From: an uncultured Ruminococcus sp.
GTDB lineage: Bacteria; Bacillota_A; Clostridia; Oscillospirales; Ruminococcaceae
Reading direction: 5' to 3'
Length of the DNA: 37,682 nucleotides
Assembly (NCBI GenBank): GCA_900315975.1
Contig: ONBA01000027.1
Coordinates: 1 to 37,682, forward strand
Positions 14,052-22,938 of the stretch are shown here, piece by piece. Below the pieces are notes generated by a model. That model was not told where the DNA came from. It made no database searches and was given only the letters and a program-made list of their open reading frames with translations. The translations under genes were made by a program, and so were the position numbers. How positions within the stretch are numbered: the first letter of the stretch is position 1; each line of letters begins with the position of its first letter.

Positions 14052-16583
14052 TTATATGATTAGTTTTCTGAGCATTACCATGTCGTAAACATCAATTACA
14101 TCGTCGTGCAGGAGGTCAGCGGAGGAGCATTCGTCTTCGGTGAGAGGAGTTTTGCCGAGCAGATGTGCACTGAGTTTAACGAGGTCTGCAACTCCGACCT
14201 CGCCGTCGTCATTGATATCGCCGACGATTTTTTCAGGCATAAGAGGTTCATTCAAAGTAGCGAGGGCGAAGAAGTTGACACACATATATGTCTGACCGTT
14301 GCTGCCGAGAGTTACCTTTTCCCCCTTCTTGACAGGTTTGTCATAAATAGCGAAGGTGACATCATTGGAGGAATTGAGAAGAGTCCTCATGTGAGTGAAG
14401 TCAGCGAGCCAAGCGGGAACGTTTTCGACTCTGCTGTCGAGAGCGACATGAAGCGTCATATCGGCACCTGCTGTGAAGGTTACAGTGTCTCCGGAAGACC
14501 CCTTAGCATCGCAGGCGGTCATGAGAATTTCCGAGCCGACGAGGTTAGACTGAATCTCATTGATAGTGAAATCGCGGTCTCCGAAAATCAGCGAGCCGGT
14601 GTCAGCATTATTGCCGATTTTCCACAGGTCAGGCTTAGCGCCGTCTGCGACCTCGACGTTGGTGAAAAGTTTGCCGCCGAGAGGCAGAGCCTTTTCGCCG
14701 AATACAAAGCTGCGCATATTGCAGAGGTAGCCGCTGTCGCCGGTAAATTTCACATATAGGTTGTGAGTACCCATGATAGTCGGGATATTGGACTCAAAGT
14801 CCTGATAATCGCTGAATCCGGTAGTACCGGTGTAATTGATTTTGGCGGCGGGTGAACCGCTGAGGCTGTCGACATACAGTTCAAGCGTGCAGGGGTTACC
14901 TGACATTTCGGCAGAGAACGACTTTGCACCGTTACCGAAGTCAACTTTGCGGTAGATAGCCCAGTCGCCGTTTTCTATGTAGCCAATATTAGTGGGAGCG
15001 CCGTCAGGTTCTTCAGTTTTTATACCTTCCTGGTCGGCGTAAGAATCAGCGTATATCTTTTCAAATGCCGAAACAGCCGGAGTTGGAGGAGGTGCAGGGA
15101 TATCGCTTTCAGGCGAAATCTTTACAACGCCTGACGGGAAAGAATTGACCGTGAGGTCGTTGATGTAGTACTCAATGTTCATGTAACCCTGACCGCAGTA
15201 GTCGCCGTCATAGTCGGAAGCATCGTTGGGGTCGAGACCGCGTGCACGCTCCCAATCGTCGGGCATACCATCGTTATCGGAGTCGGTTATTTCTTTTTTG
15301 GTGATACCGGCGGGGTAGGAGTAAGTAACACCGCACTTGATGTTGTACTTGTTGAGGTCGGATACTGAACCGTTGTAAGCGGCTGTACCTGAACACTGAC
15401 CGGTGCCGTTTTTAGTTTCAGCGGCACATTGTTGGTCGATAGCGGTTCGCTTGTTTGGAGCGATGCCATTTCCAGCAAAGCTGATAACGTGGTCGTAAGA
15501 AGCCGCGGCACTCTCGCAGGTAGTGGCAGTTGAGACATTTTCGCCGTTGTTGCTGATAGGGAAAGCCGACGCACTGTAGAGGTTATTTTTGGTGATACCA
15601 ATACCGCTCTTGACGGTGATGCCGTCCCAGTTATTATAGGTGATACCGTGGAGCGAGCCGTCCTTGTTAATGAGTCGGTTTCCGGCGCAGTACACCTTGA
15701 AATTCTCAGGCTTAGTGGTACTGTCAACGTTTATCCAGTTGTAGCCGCCGGTAGTGGAATTTCCGGCTTTGAGGGTATTATTGACATAGTTTACGTGACC
15801 GATAGTACCGTAAGCGGTCTGATAGCCCCAGTCGTAGATGATATTATTGGTAAAATCGGCAACACCAGTGCCGGGGATTTTTCCGCGGAAGTTGCGGGAT
15901 ACGTTGTGTATAATGAGGTTGTGGTCGAAAGTGAGACCGCTGTTGCCCATCATGATAGCGAATCCGTGTATACCCTTGTCGTGACCGCCCCATGAGTTAG
16001 CGGGACCGATGACGGAATATTGCACAGTGTAGTTGGAATTATTGGAGTAAAGACCCCATTGTTCGTCGGAAGCCCAGCCGATAGAGCAGTGGTCGACGAT
16101 AGAATTTGAACCCTTCGAGCCGCCCCATGCGTCGTTACCGGAGCTTGTAGCGTTGTATGGACCGGGACGTGAGCTAAGGTATCGGCAGATGATATTGTCG
16201 CCGCCGAAAGCCATTTTGTAGTTTTTGAGCGTGATACCGGCACCGCCGGGAGCAGTCTGACCGGCAATTGTGACGTTTCCGGCACTGGATACTGCACTTT
16301 TCAGCTCGATAGTACCGCCGACATCGAAAACGACTATTCGCCCGGACTTGCTGACAGCGTCGCGGAAAGAGCCTTCGCCGCTGTCGTTGAGATTGGTAAC
16401 GTGGTAGACTACACCGCCGCGTCCGCCGGTAGCGTATTTACCGCCGCCGACAGCTCCGGGGAAGGCGGGAAGACGACCGGCGGCATCAGCGTTAGGAGCT
16501 GTAGCCGGGAACATTCCGGCACTTGAAAAAACGGTAATGATACCGGTAATGGCGGCAGTCAGCCGCCTCATAGTTTTGTTCAT
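14052..16583 (-). CDS. Cellulosomal pectate lyase (PL1-like) with CBM6-like, unknown and dockerin modules
   Basis: The start is supported by AGGAGG 7 bases upstream. The 843-residue product has a signal peptide (1-35, ending NADAA). A right-handed beta-helix pectate lyase domain (about 37-430) carries FPGAVGGGKYATGGRGG near its start and RNFRGKIPGTG (230-240), whose Arg residues are in the right place for catalysis. A calcium-binding stretch TDSDNDGMPDDWE (about 433-445) follows. Next are a CBM6-like module (about 508-628), an unassigned beta-rich module (about 637-775) and a dockerin (786-843) with two segments (DINDDGEVGVAD and DLLHDDVIDVYD). The second dockerin segment is degenerate at calcium ligands. 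The enzyme would cleave polygalacturonate by beta-elimination at the cell surface. Confidence 0.88.
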   Translation of the reverse strand: MNKTMRRLTAAITGIITVFSSAGMFPATAPNADAAGRLPAFPGAVGGGKYATGGRGGVVYHVTNLNDSGEGSFRDAVSKSGRIVVFDVGGTIELKSAVSSAGNVTIAGQTAPGGAGITLKNYKMAFGGDNIICRYLSSRPGPYNATSSGNDAWGGSKGSNSIVDHCSIGWASDEQWGLYSNNSNYTVQYSVIGPANSWGGHDKGIHGFAIMMGNSGLTFDHNLIIHNVSRNFRGKIPGTGVADFTNNIIYDWGYQTAYGTIGHVNYVNNTLKAGNSTTGGYNWINVDSTTKPENFKVYCAGNRLINKDGSLHGITYNNWDGITVKSGIGITKNNLYSASAFPISNNGENVSTATTCESAAASYDHVISFAGNGIAPNKRTAIDQQCAAETKNGTGQCSGTAAYNGSVSDLNKYNIKCGVTYSYPAGITKKEITDSDNDGMPDDWERARGLDPNDASDYDGDYCGQGYMNIEYYINDLTVNSFPSGVVKISPESDIPAPPPTPAVSAFEKIYADSYADQEGIKTEEPDGAPTNIGYIENGDWAIYRKVDFGNGAKSFSAEMSGNPCTLELYVDSLSGSPAAKINYTGTTGFSDYQDFESNIPTIMGTHNLYVKFTGDSGYLCNMRSFVFGEKALPLGGKLFTNVEVADGAKPDLWKIGNNADTGSLIFGDRDFTINEIQSNLVGSEILMTACDAKGSSGDTVTFTAGADMTLHVALDSRVENVPAWLADFTHMRTLLNSSNDVTFAIYDKPVKKGEKVTLGSNGQTYMCVNFFALATLNEPLMPEKIVGDINDDGEVGVADLVKLSAHLLGKTPLTEDECSSADLLHDDVIDVYDMVMLRKLII

Positions 16584-16654
16584 ACGAAACCCTCCTGATT
16601 ATAGATTGCCCTGATTGGTGCGAGAAAAAACATCGCACATTTCCCATTAAACAC

Positions 16655-16683
16655 ATTATACAATATTTAGCAGTAAAATGCAA
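16655..16683 (-). promoter_or_regulatory. Pectate lyase promoter
   Basis: On the minus strand, TTGCAT (16678-16683) and TATAAT (16655-16660) are 17 bases apart. The start would be about 65 bases before the ATG. The 396-base gap 16584-16979 holds this promoter and the divergent one for the vWA lipoprotein gene; I see no gene in it. Confidence 0.75.
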
Positions 16684-16888
16684 TGAATTATTGTATCTAT
16701 TTTGTGATTTTTTGCATAAAACGCACACACGGTATATAGTAAAATGATGTATCGGTACCGGTCAGAACATTTTATTGCACATAGTAACTCTGTAAATCAT
16801 GCAGTGGTTTGTCAGAAATATGTAATAAATTTTGCTGGTTTTTAACAAATTATCATTCTTTCGTTGCCGGACTGACTACAGCCTGTTA

Positions 16889-16920
16889 TTGCAATCAGCG
16901 GCAGATTATGATATCATAAT
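16889..16920 (+). promoter_or_regulatory. Promoter of the vWA lipoprotein gene, overlapped by a 16-bp palindrome
   Basis: TTGCAA (16889-16894) and TATCAT (16912-16917) are 17 bases apart. The -10 lies inside the perfect palindrome ATTATGATATCATAAT (16905-16920). A dimeric regulator bound there would block the promoter. The promoter call is moderate because both hexamers deviate from consensus. Confidence 0.5.
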
Positions 16921-16979
16921 AGCATAGAAAAGGCTCATATATAGGGCTTGGGGTATTTCACTATAAAGGAGTGTAATTT

Positions 16980-18566
16980 ATGAGAAAACTATCAACCAGA
17001 ATGGCGGCATTAGCACTCACGCTTCCGCTTATTACAACAACATTTGCAAGCTGTGGAGAGCGCAGTGATATTTCCTATTCCAACTACAAAAATGACAGTG
17101 CCGTTTATGAAGGAATAGAGAGCGACGGCACATACCGTCCCGAGTACGGGAATAACAGCGAGGAATACCACGATTTCGGCGAAACAGGCTTCAAAGACCC
17201 GAAAACAGAGCCGCTTTCAACTTTTTCCGCCGACGTTGATACAGCTTCATATAGCAATGCACGCCGCCTTATAGAAGACTATCAGATAGTCCCCGAGGAG
17301 TCGGTGCGAGCGGAGGAATTCATCAATTTCTTTGATTATAAATATGCCGACCCCGAAGACGGCAAGACTTTTGGTGAATACATTGAAATAGCCGATTGTC
17401 CGTGGAATGCGGAGCATAAACTCATGATGATAGGTGTGCAGGGAAAACGCATGGAAGACGAGGAACTTCCGCCCTCAAACCTTGTATTCCTTATAGATTC
17501 GTCAGGTTCAATGGCTGACTATAATAAGCTTCCGCTTGTGCAGACTGCTTTCTCGATGCTTTCTGAGAATCTTACAGAAAAAGACCGTATCTCAATCGTT
17601 ACATACGCAGGTTCGAGTGAGACCGTTATCGCGGGTGCACACGGCGACCGCAAGGACGATATCCTTGAGGCACTCTATTCAATAACTGCTTACGGCGGTA
17701 CAAACGGCGAGGGCGGCATCGAGACCGCTTATAAACTCGCAGAACAGAACTTCATCGAAGGCGGAAATAACCGCATAATCCTTGCGACTGACGGTGACCT
17801 CAACATTGGTAAGTCGTCGGAATCCGAGCTTACGAAGCTTATTGAGAAAAAGCGCAAGAGCGGGGTATATCTTTCGGTTTTCGGTTTTGGAACAGGCAAT
17901 TACAAAGATAACAGACTTGAGGCACTTGCTGACAACGGCAACGGAAACTACAGCTACATCGACTCTGTTGACGAGGCACGCCGTGTACTCGTAGAAGAGA
18001 TGGGCGGTACACTTTACACTATCGCCAAAGACGTCAAGATACAGGTAGAATTCAATCCCGCGCAAGTCAAGAGTTACCGTCTTATAGGTTATGATAACAG
18101 ACTTATGGAAGCGGAGGACTTCTACAACGACGAAAAGGACGCAGGCGAGGTCGGTGCAGGTCACAGTGTGACAGCGCTTTATGAGGTTGAACTTAACGGC
18201 AGTGACGGTACTTATCACGGTATCGACCTTGAATTTGCCGACGAGCATGAATCAGCAACAGCGCCTTCGGAAGAGGGAAGCAGACAGGAACTGATTAAAT
18301 TCTCACTCGCGTACAAGGACATCGACACTGACGAGGAAGTATACTCTTCCAATCTCTACGGCATGGAGAAGTATAACAAAAAGCCAACACAGGGTATACT
18401 CCTTGCAGGGGCAGCAGCTGAATTTGCAATGCTGCTGAAAGATTCCGAGTTCAAGGGTACAGCTTCATATGATTACATTATTGAGACAGCCGAAAAAATC
18501 GGCGGCAAGAACGAGAAGATAAACGAACTTCGTGAACTTGCTGAAAAAGCGGCAGAAATACAGTAA
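16980..18566 (+). CDS. YfbK-type von Willebrand factor A lipoprotein
   Basis: A good AAGGAG site precedes the ATG. The 528-residue protein begins with a lipoprotein signal ending in FASC (Cys25). Residues 76-165 resemble the vWA N-terminal domain of the YfbK family (FSADVDTASYSNARR, VRAEEFINFFDY). The vWA domain (about 168-345) has a full MIDAS, DSSGS at 173-177, and ILATDGDLNIG. The C-terminal 170 residues match the DUF3520-like part of that family. The homologues are surface-exposed and of unknown role, often linked to adhesion or envelope functions. The gene lies alone between two dockerin enzymes, each transcribed in the opposite direction. It is a different vWA class from the cytoplasmic one at 6918-7604. 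Confidence 0.85.
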   Translation: MRKLSTRMAALALTLPLITTTFASCGERSDISYSNYKNDSAVYEGIESDGTYRPEYGNNSEEYHDFGETGFKDPKTEPLSTFSADVDTASYSNARRLIEDYQIVPEESVRAEEFINFFDYKYADPEDGKTFGEYIEIADCPWNAEHKLMMIGVQGKRMEDEELPPSNLVFLIDSSGSMADYNKLPLVQTAFSMLSENLTEKDRISIVTYAGSSETVIAGAHGDRKDDILEALYSITAYGGTNGEGGIETAYKLAEQNFIEGGNNRIILATDGDLNIGKSSESELTKLIEKKRKSGVYLSVFGFGTGNYKDNRLEALADNGNGNYSYIDSVDEARRVLVEEMGGTLYTIAKDVKIQVEFNPAQVKSYRLIGYDNRLMEAEDFYNDEKDAGEVGAGHSVTALYEVELNGSDGTYHGIDLEFADEHESATAPSEEGSRQELIKFSLAYKDIDTDEEVYSSNLYGMEKYNKKPTQGILLAGAAAEFAMLLKDSEFKGTASYDYIIETAEKIGGKNEKINELRELAEKAAEIQ

Positions 18567-18572
18567 AGACAG

Positions 18573-18602
18573 AAACGTCCAAGGGAAATCCCTTGGACGT
18601 TT
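18573..18602. terminator. Bidirectional terminator
   Basis: AAACGTCCAAGGGA and its complement flank two bases, a 14-bp perfect stem between convergent genes. The T-runs are short (3 bases), but the stem is very stable. Confidence 0.75.
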
Positions 18603-18634
18603 GAGTTTGCTTCCGTGTGAAATTGGTTGAAAAA

Positions 18635-21400
18635 TCAGTTTTCCTTAACGAGTTTGCGCATGAAAACGAGGTCATAGGTGGTAATAGCGCCGTCGTTGTC
18701 GAGGTCACCAGCCTGCCAGTTGTAGAGGTTGTCCCTTGCACCGAGGAGGTAGCGTTCAAGCATTACGAGGTCAGCAACACCGAAACCGCCGTCATTGTTG
18801 ACGTCTCCCACTACTGCTTCAACATCATCGGGGTTAGCGGGTTCGAGTATGAATTTCTGCGTGATATCGCCGTTATACTCGTTCTGGGATACAGTGCCTG
18901 TTGATTCATTATATGTAAAGCAGAACTTGTAATCTGTAGCACCTGTGAGAATGGAATATGTGCCGTCTTTATTGCAGATAAATTTAATATCAGCTTCGGC
19001 AGTCTTGCTGACGCTTCTGAATAATAATTCTGAGTTGCCGGTTAAATTTGATTCATCAGGGGCAACAAGAAAAGGAATAAAAGGAATAGCGCCTTTATAC
19101 ATCGGCTGAGTTAAGTAGTATGAATCTTCGGGATAGCCCGCCGTATTAAGTGTCCATTTTTTTGGCTTTGAAGCTGTTGCAAGTTCATTTTTAGAGCCGA
19201 GACCGATGTAATTTCCGGTACCTGCTTCTCTTATCACGTAAGGAACACCGGCAGTTATTTTGGGGCAAACCGGAGTTATATTCCAAAGCTGACACTCATA
19301 CTCGTGGTAAGCGTACTGGTTTACGTTTCCGCCGTTTTCCTTTGACCACTCAAATACGTCGAGAGCGCCCTTACCATTCGAGCATTTTGAAACGATTCCG
19401 TAGTTCATACCGCTCTTGACTATTTTGAAGAGCTGGTTGTCAGCACCGGTATATGTCTGTAATTCGACATTTGTAGCGTCTGCGTCAGTATCGGAAGCGA
19501 CTGCGATGCACTTAGTCTCATTGCCGACCGAGACTATCCTGCACCACTCGTCATCGACTGCGGTGATTCTCCACTGCTGAGCCCATAACTTGTTGAAGTC
19601 CCACTGCTGTATATTGGTACCCTCATCGAGTTTGCCGTTGGGGAGGTCGATAGCGAGACCGCTGTTGACGTTGGTGATAAAGTAGGGGATACCGCTGATA
19701 AGCGATGTGCCGCTCAGTCTGTATGAAGCGCCGGCATCTCCGAGGGTATCTCCTGCAACGACCATATCCGCGCTTGTATTAGTATAATCAGCAATGCCGG
19801 ACTTTCCGCTTCCGTTGTATTCGGTAGTTTTTGCGCCCCACACAGTGTGGTTATTGTTTCCGACGGCTGTAAACGACATTACCATTTTGCCGGTTTCGTC
19901 CTTAGCGGCGAGGAAGTAACCCTTATAAGCCGCACCGCCGATATTGAGGTCAACAGCTGAGGTTGCGGCATCCTGCTTCCATGTACCGCTGACAGCACCG
20001 GAGATAGTTCCGTTTTCGTTGAGAGAAATGTTCTTATATCCGATTATCTTGCCGTCTGTAGCAGTACCGTGGTCGATGAATTCGTAATCTCCGGCGATAT
20101 CGGCAGTATTGTATCCGCTTGCGGAAATCTCGTCGCCGCTGTACTCAAAAGGAGCGACGACAGGCCAGCCGTCTTCGTTGAAATACATTGAATGAACGCG
20201 GACTTCGTGGTATTCGCTTCCGTCGTCGAAACGGGCGTGGTAGAAGAGGTACCATTTACCGTCGTCGTCGCGGAGGACGGAGTTGTGTCCGCAAGCCATA
20301 TAAGCCTTGTTCAGCGAGCTGAATTTATAGTTGCCCATGACTTTTAAGCCTGTAGCGTCGAGGTTGGGATTTGTCGGAAGGACTGCTGTATTTCCGGCAG
20401 GGTCCTTGAATGGACCGAGTGGACTTGTCGAGCGGAAAACTCGCATATTGTAGCCGCCGTCGGAGAAGAGACCGCCGTAGGTGACCCACAGGTAGTAGTA
20501 GCCGGTATCGGCGTTGTATTCGATGAACGGACCTTCGCCGGATTTACCGTATCCGCCGGATATTTTCGTACCGAAGTAGCTGTCGACCATACGTCCGTCG
20601 GAGGTCTTTCCGCTCTTGGGGTGAATGAGGCAGCCGGTTTTGGGGTCAACTTCAAGTGTGAAGATACCGCCTGACCATGAGCCGTAGCACATATACATCC
20701 TGCCGTCAGTATCGTAGTAGATATTAGGGTCGATAGCGTTGGGGAAGAGCTGATTATTGTAGTTGTTATTGTTGAACCAGCTGTTGTTGAAAGTCACCTG
20801 ACCAGCGGCGATAAGCTCATCTACGTTGGTGGAGGTGTATTTTCGGTTGACATTTTTAGTATCACTTGTCGCGTAGCTGTCGTTATTCGTGAAACCGGAG
20901 TATATCAGTGTATCGACGAAGGTATACGGACCCTCGATATTTTTCGATGCCGCAAAGCCGATTACCGAGCGCATATACGTTGAAGAGGTGCAGAAGTACA
21001 TAAGGTATGCACCCTTTGAGCCGTCGGAGTTGATATATTCGGGATTCCACACAACATCGGGTGCCCATACTGCAAAGCCGCCCTTACAGTCTTCGAGGTC
21101 TTCGCCAGCCCATGCAAAGGCTTTTTTCAGATTCTGTGAGAGGTTGCCGAATTCGACGTTATTGGTCTTGGCATAGCCGTTTGTGAAGGTTTTCCAGTTT
21201 TGAAGGTCAGTAGTTTTAGCGGCATCGATGTGAGAGCCGAAAACGTAATAGGTCTGTCCGTCCTTGATGATAGAGGGGTCGTGGACGGAAACTCTTGTGC
21301 CTGCCGCGTCCGCAATATCAGAGGGGACACTGCTTACAGCGGCACTTCCGCAAACGAGACAGCCTGCAAGGACAAGTGAAAGTAGACGTTTGATTTTCAT
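18635..21400 (-). CDS. Cellulosomal GH43 arabinanase-like enzyme with ricin-type CBM13 and dockerin
   Basis: I use the start at 21400 because AGGAGG (21407-21412) lies 6 bases upstream; the ATG 24 bases before it has no such site. The 921-residue product has a signal peptide (1-33). A GH43 domain (about 34-420) carries the base Asp41 in VHDPS, AVWAPDV, IDPNIYYD (pKa-modulating Asp) and SGEGPFIEY (acid Glu). Its pattern fits endo-arabinanases, but arabinofuranosidase activity is possible. A beta-rich C-terminal GH43 accessory domain (about 425-540) and a ricin/CBM13 module with two QxW motifs (about 560-705) follow. Next are an unassigned segment (about 710-855) and a dockerin (862-921; DVNNDGGFGVAD and DLDNDGAITTYD). 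It would attack arabinan side chains of pectin, complementing the neighbouring pectate lyase. Confidence 0.88.
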   Translation of the reverse strand: MKIKRLLSLVLAGCLVCGSAAVSSVPSDIADAAGTRVSVHDPSIIKDGQTYYVFGSHIDAAKTTDLQNWKTFTNGYAKTNNVEFGNLSQNLKKAFAWAGEDLEDCKGGFAVWAPDVVWNPEYINSDGSKGAYLMYFCTSSTYMRSVIGFAASKNIEGPYTFVDTLIYSGFTNNDSYATSDTKNVNRKYTSTNVDELIAAGQVTFNNSWFNNNNYNNQLFPNAIDPNIYYDTDGRMYMCYGSWSGGIFTLEVDPKTGCLIHPKSGKTSDGRMVDSYFGTKISGGYGKSGEGPFIEYNADTGYYYLWVTYGGLFSDGGYNMRVFRSTSPLGPFKDPAGNTAVLPTNPNLDATGLKVMGNYKFSSLNKAYMACGHNSVLRDDDGKWYLFYHARFDDGSEYHEVRVHSMYFNEDGWPVVAPFEYSGDEISASGYNTADIAGDYEFIDHGTATDGKIIGYKNISLNENGTISGAVSGTWKQDAATSAVDLNIGGAAYKGYFLAAKDETGKMVMSFTAVGNNNHTVWGAKTTEYNGSGKSGIADYTNTSADMVVAGDTLGDAGASYRLSGTSLISGIPYFITNVNSGLAIDLPNGKLDEGTNIQQWDFNKLWAQQWRITAVDDEWCRIVSVGNETKCIAVASDTDADATNVELQTYTGADNQLFKIVKSGMNYGIVSKCSNGKGALDVFEWSKENGGNVNQYAYHEYECQLWNITPVCPKITAGVPYVIREAGTGNYIGLGSKNELATASKPKKWTLNTAGYPEDSYYLTQPMYKGAIPFIPFLVAPDESNLTGNSELLFRSVSKTAEADIKFICNKDGTYSILTGATDYKFCFTYNESTGTVSQNEYNGDITQKFILEPANPDDVEAVVGDVNNDGGFGVADLVMLERYLLGARDNLYNWQAGDLDNDGAITTYDLVFMRKLVKEN

Positions 21401-21441
21401 ATAATACCTCCTGTGATTTTTCATAAATTATGTCATTTTAC

Positions 21442-21470
21442 ATTATATCAGATAAACCGTTTCAAAACAA
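21442..21470 (-). promoter_or_regulatory. Promoter of the GH43 arabinanase-like gene
   Basis: On the minus strand, TTGTTT (21465-21470) and TATAAT (21442-21447) are 17 bases apart. The weak -35 leaves room for an activator. Confidence 0.6.
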
Positions 21471-21584
21471 TGGCATATTGTACTCAAATCATTGCATTTT
21501 GAGCTATTTTTACACTACAGAAGAAAGAAGACAGTACGGAATGTGTAAAATAATGCTGAAAAATAAGAAATTATAATATGATAC

Positions 21585-21613
21585 TTGATATTTATTTTTT
21601 AATATGATATAAT
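21585..21613 (+). promoter_or_regulatory. Promoter of the zinc-ribbon membrane protein gene
   Basis: TTGATA (21585-21590) and TATAAT (21608-21613) are 17 bases apart, and the gene starts about 37 bases after the predicted transcription start. Confidence 0.75.
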
Positions 21614-21656
21614 GCTGTTATATAATATTTTGTATTATTATTGGGAGGTTTATATT

Positions 21657-22019
21657 ATGGCAAATTGCTACAAATGCGGTACTGAGTATACCGGAAAATT
21701 CTGCCCTAACTGCGGTGCAAGCGCTGCTGCTCAGCAGATGGGACCCACAATGCCCGCCCCTCAGCCTCTTTACAACAACGTTTCTGTTGTTCAGCCTACA
21801 AACACAACAAGTGTACTTGGCTGGATAGGCTGGATGTTTCTTTGCGGATGTCTTCCTTTGCTTGGAGTTATAATCATGGCTCTCGCAGCTAATGACCCGT
21901 CTGCTAAGAACTTTGCGAAGGCTCAGCTCCTCATAATGGCTATATGTGCTATTATAGGTGTTGTTATAGTGCTTATTGCGATGCTCGTACCTGCACTTGC
22001 AGTCGGAATGAATCAGTAA
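21657..22019 (+). CDS. Zinc-ribbon protein with C-terminal membrane segments
   Basis: The start at 21657 follows GGGAGG by 8 bases; the longer reading frame upstream lacks a site. The 120-residue protein begins with a zinc ribbon, CYKCGTEYTGKFCPNCG (C4, C7, C16, C19). A Pro/Gln-rich linker and two hydrophobic segments (about 56-75 and 91-115) follow. Proteins of this kind, zinc_ribbon_2 plus a small membrane domain, are common in Firmicutes and have no defined role. It is a single-gene unit ending at the terminator at 22038. Confidence 0.8.
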   Translation: MANCYKCGTEYTGKFCPNCGASAAAQQMGPTMPAPQPLYNNVSVVQPTNTTSVLGWIGWMFLCGCLPLLGVIIMALAANDPSAKNFAKAQLLIMAICAIIGVVIVLIAMLVPALAVGMNQ

Positions 22020-22037
22020 AAATATAATACATATATG

Positions 22038-22070
22038 AAAGCGCACAAGCCTGAAACTTGTGCGCTTTTT
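22038..22070. terminator. Bidirectional terminator
   Basis: AAAGCGCACAAG and CTTGTGCGCTTT form a 12-bp stem with a 7-base loop and a T5 tail on the plus strand. It separates the convergent zinc-ribbon and TtcA-like genes. Confidence 0.9.
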
Positions 22071-22118
22071 AATATAATTTGCACGACGGATTATGCCGGA
22101 CAGCTTGCGAGTTTACTG

Positions 22119-22922
22119 TCAATAATCGTCAAGAAAATGGTGACGGTCGTCACCGTTATGGTATGAGATGAGAGTACGCAGGTCTACGTTTTCGGGACTG
22201 CGGAAAATGTTCATCTCAACTGCCGGATTCGTTTTTTTCAGCTGTGCAATAAGAGCCTTTATTTCGGCACGTTTTGAGCTCCCTTCGCCCTTTTTCTCCG
22301 TAACTCTGCACGCACAGCGTATGAAGCTGAGCGAGTTGTATTCGCACCACTTTATAATATCTGCCTCGCGGACAAGGTACAGCGGACGTATCAGCTCGAC
22401 TCCTTCGTAGTTTTCACTGCGACGTTTCGGCATCATAGTCTGCATCTGCGAGCCGTAAAGCATTCCCATGAGGATTGTTTCTATAACGTCGTCGAAGTGG
22501 TGACCGAGTGCGATTTTGTTGCATTTCAGCTCCTGCGCGGTCTTGTAAAGCCAGCCGCGGCGGAGTCTTGCGCAGAGGAAGCAGGGGTGCTTCTGTTCTT
22601 TTTCGGCGGATTCAAATATGCGGGTGTGGTATACTTTTGCCGGTATACCGAGCAATGCGGCATTGTCGAGTATCTTCTGCATATTTTCGGGAGAGTAGCC
22701 GGGGTCCATAATTACATACTCGACCTCGAACGGTATCTCCTGATTCCGGTGCAGACGCGCTATGCACTGTGCCATAAGCATTGAGTCCTTTCCGCCGGAT
22801 ATACAGACCGCTATGCGGTCGCCGGGGTTGATAAGCTCATAGTCACGCACTCCGCGGCGGAATTTGGTCCATATGCTCTTGCCAAACTGCGAGGATATGG
22901 AGTCGCTTATGATGTTGTTCAT
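22119..22922 (-). CDS. TtcA-like tRNA thiolation enzyme (PP-loop ATPase)
   Basis: I use the start at 22922, which has AAAGGAG 5 bases upstream. The 267-residue protein has the PP-loop SGGKDS (42-47), a CFLC pair (Cys114, Cys117), GHHFDDVIETILM and a later RCACR. These are the elements of the TtcA/TtuA group, which uses an iron-sulphur cluster on three Cys residues to thiolate tRNA bases. The exact product is uncertain: classical TtcA makes 2-thiocytidine at position 32 in proteobacteria, and Firmicute homologues are less studied. It is co-transcribed with the Nudix gene, 16 bases upstream. Confidence 0.8.
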   Translation of the reverse strand: MNNIISDSISSQFGKSIWTKFRRGVRDYELINPGDRIAVCISGGKDSMLMAQCIARLHRNQEIPFEVEYVIMDPGYSPENMQKILDNAALLGIPAKVYHTRIFESAEKEQKHPCFLCARLRRGWLYKTAQELKCNKIALGHHFDDVIETILMGMLYGSQMQTMMPKRRSENYEGVELIRPLYLVREADIIKWCEYNSLSFIRCACRVTEKKGEGSSKRAEIKALIAQLKKTNPAVEMNIFRSPENVDLRTLISYHNGDDRHHFLDDY

Positions 22923-22938
22923 GAGAGCTCCTTTCGGG

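Noticed and set aside
16678..21495. AATGCAATGA shared near the pectate lyase and arabinanase promoters as a common operator
   Set aside because: It is ten AT-rich bases in different orientation and position relative to the two promoters; chance is likely.
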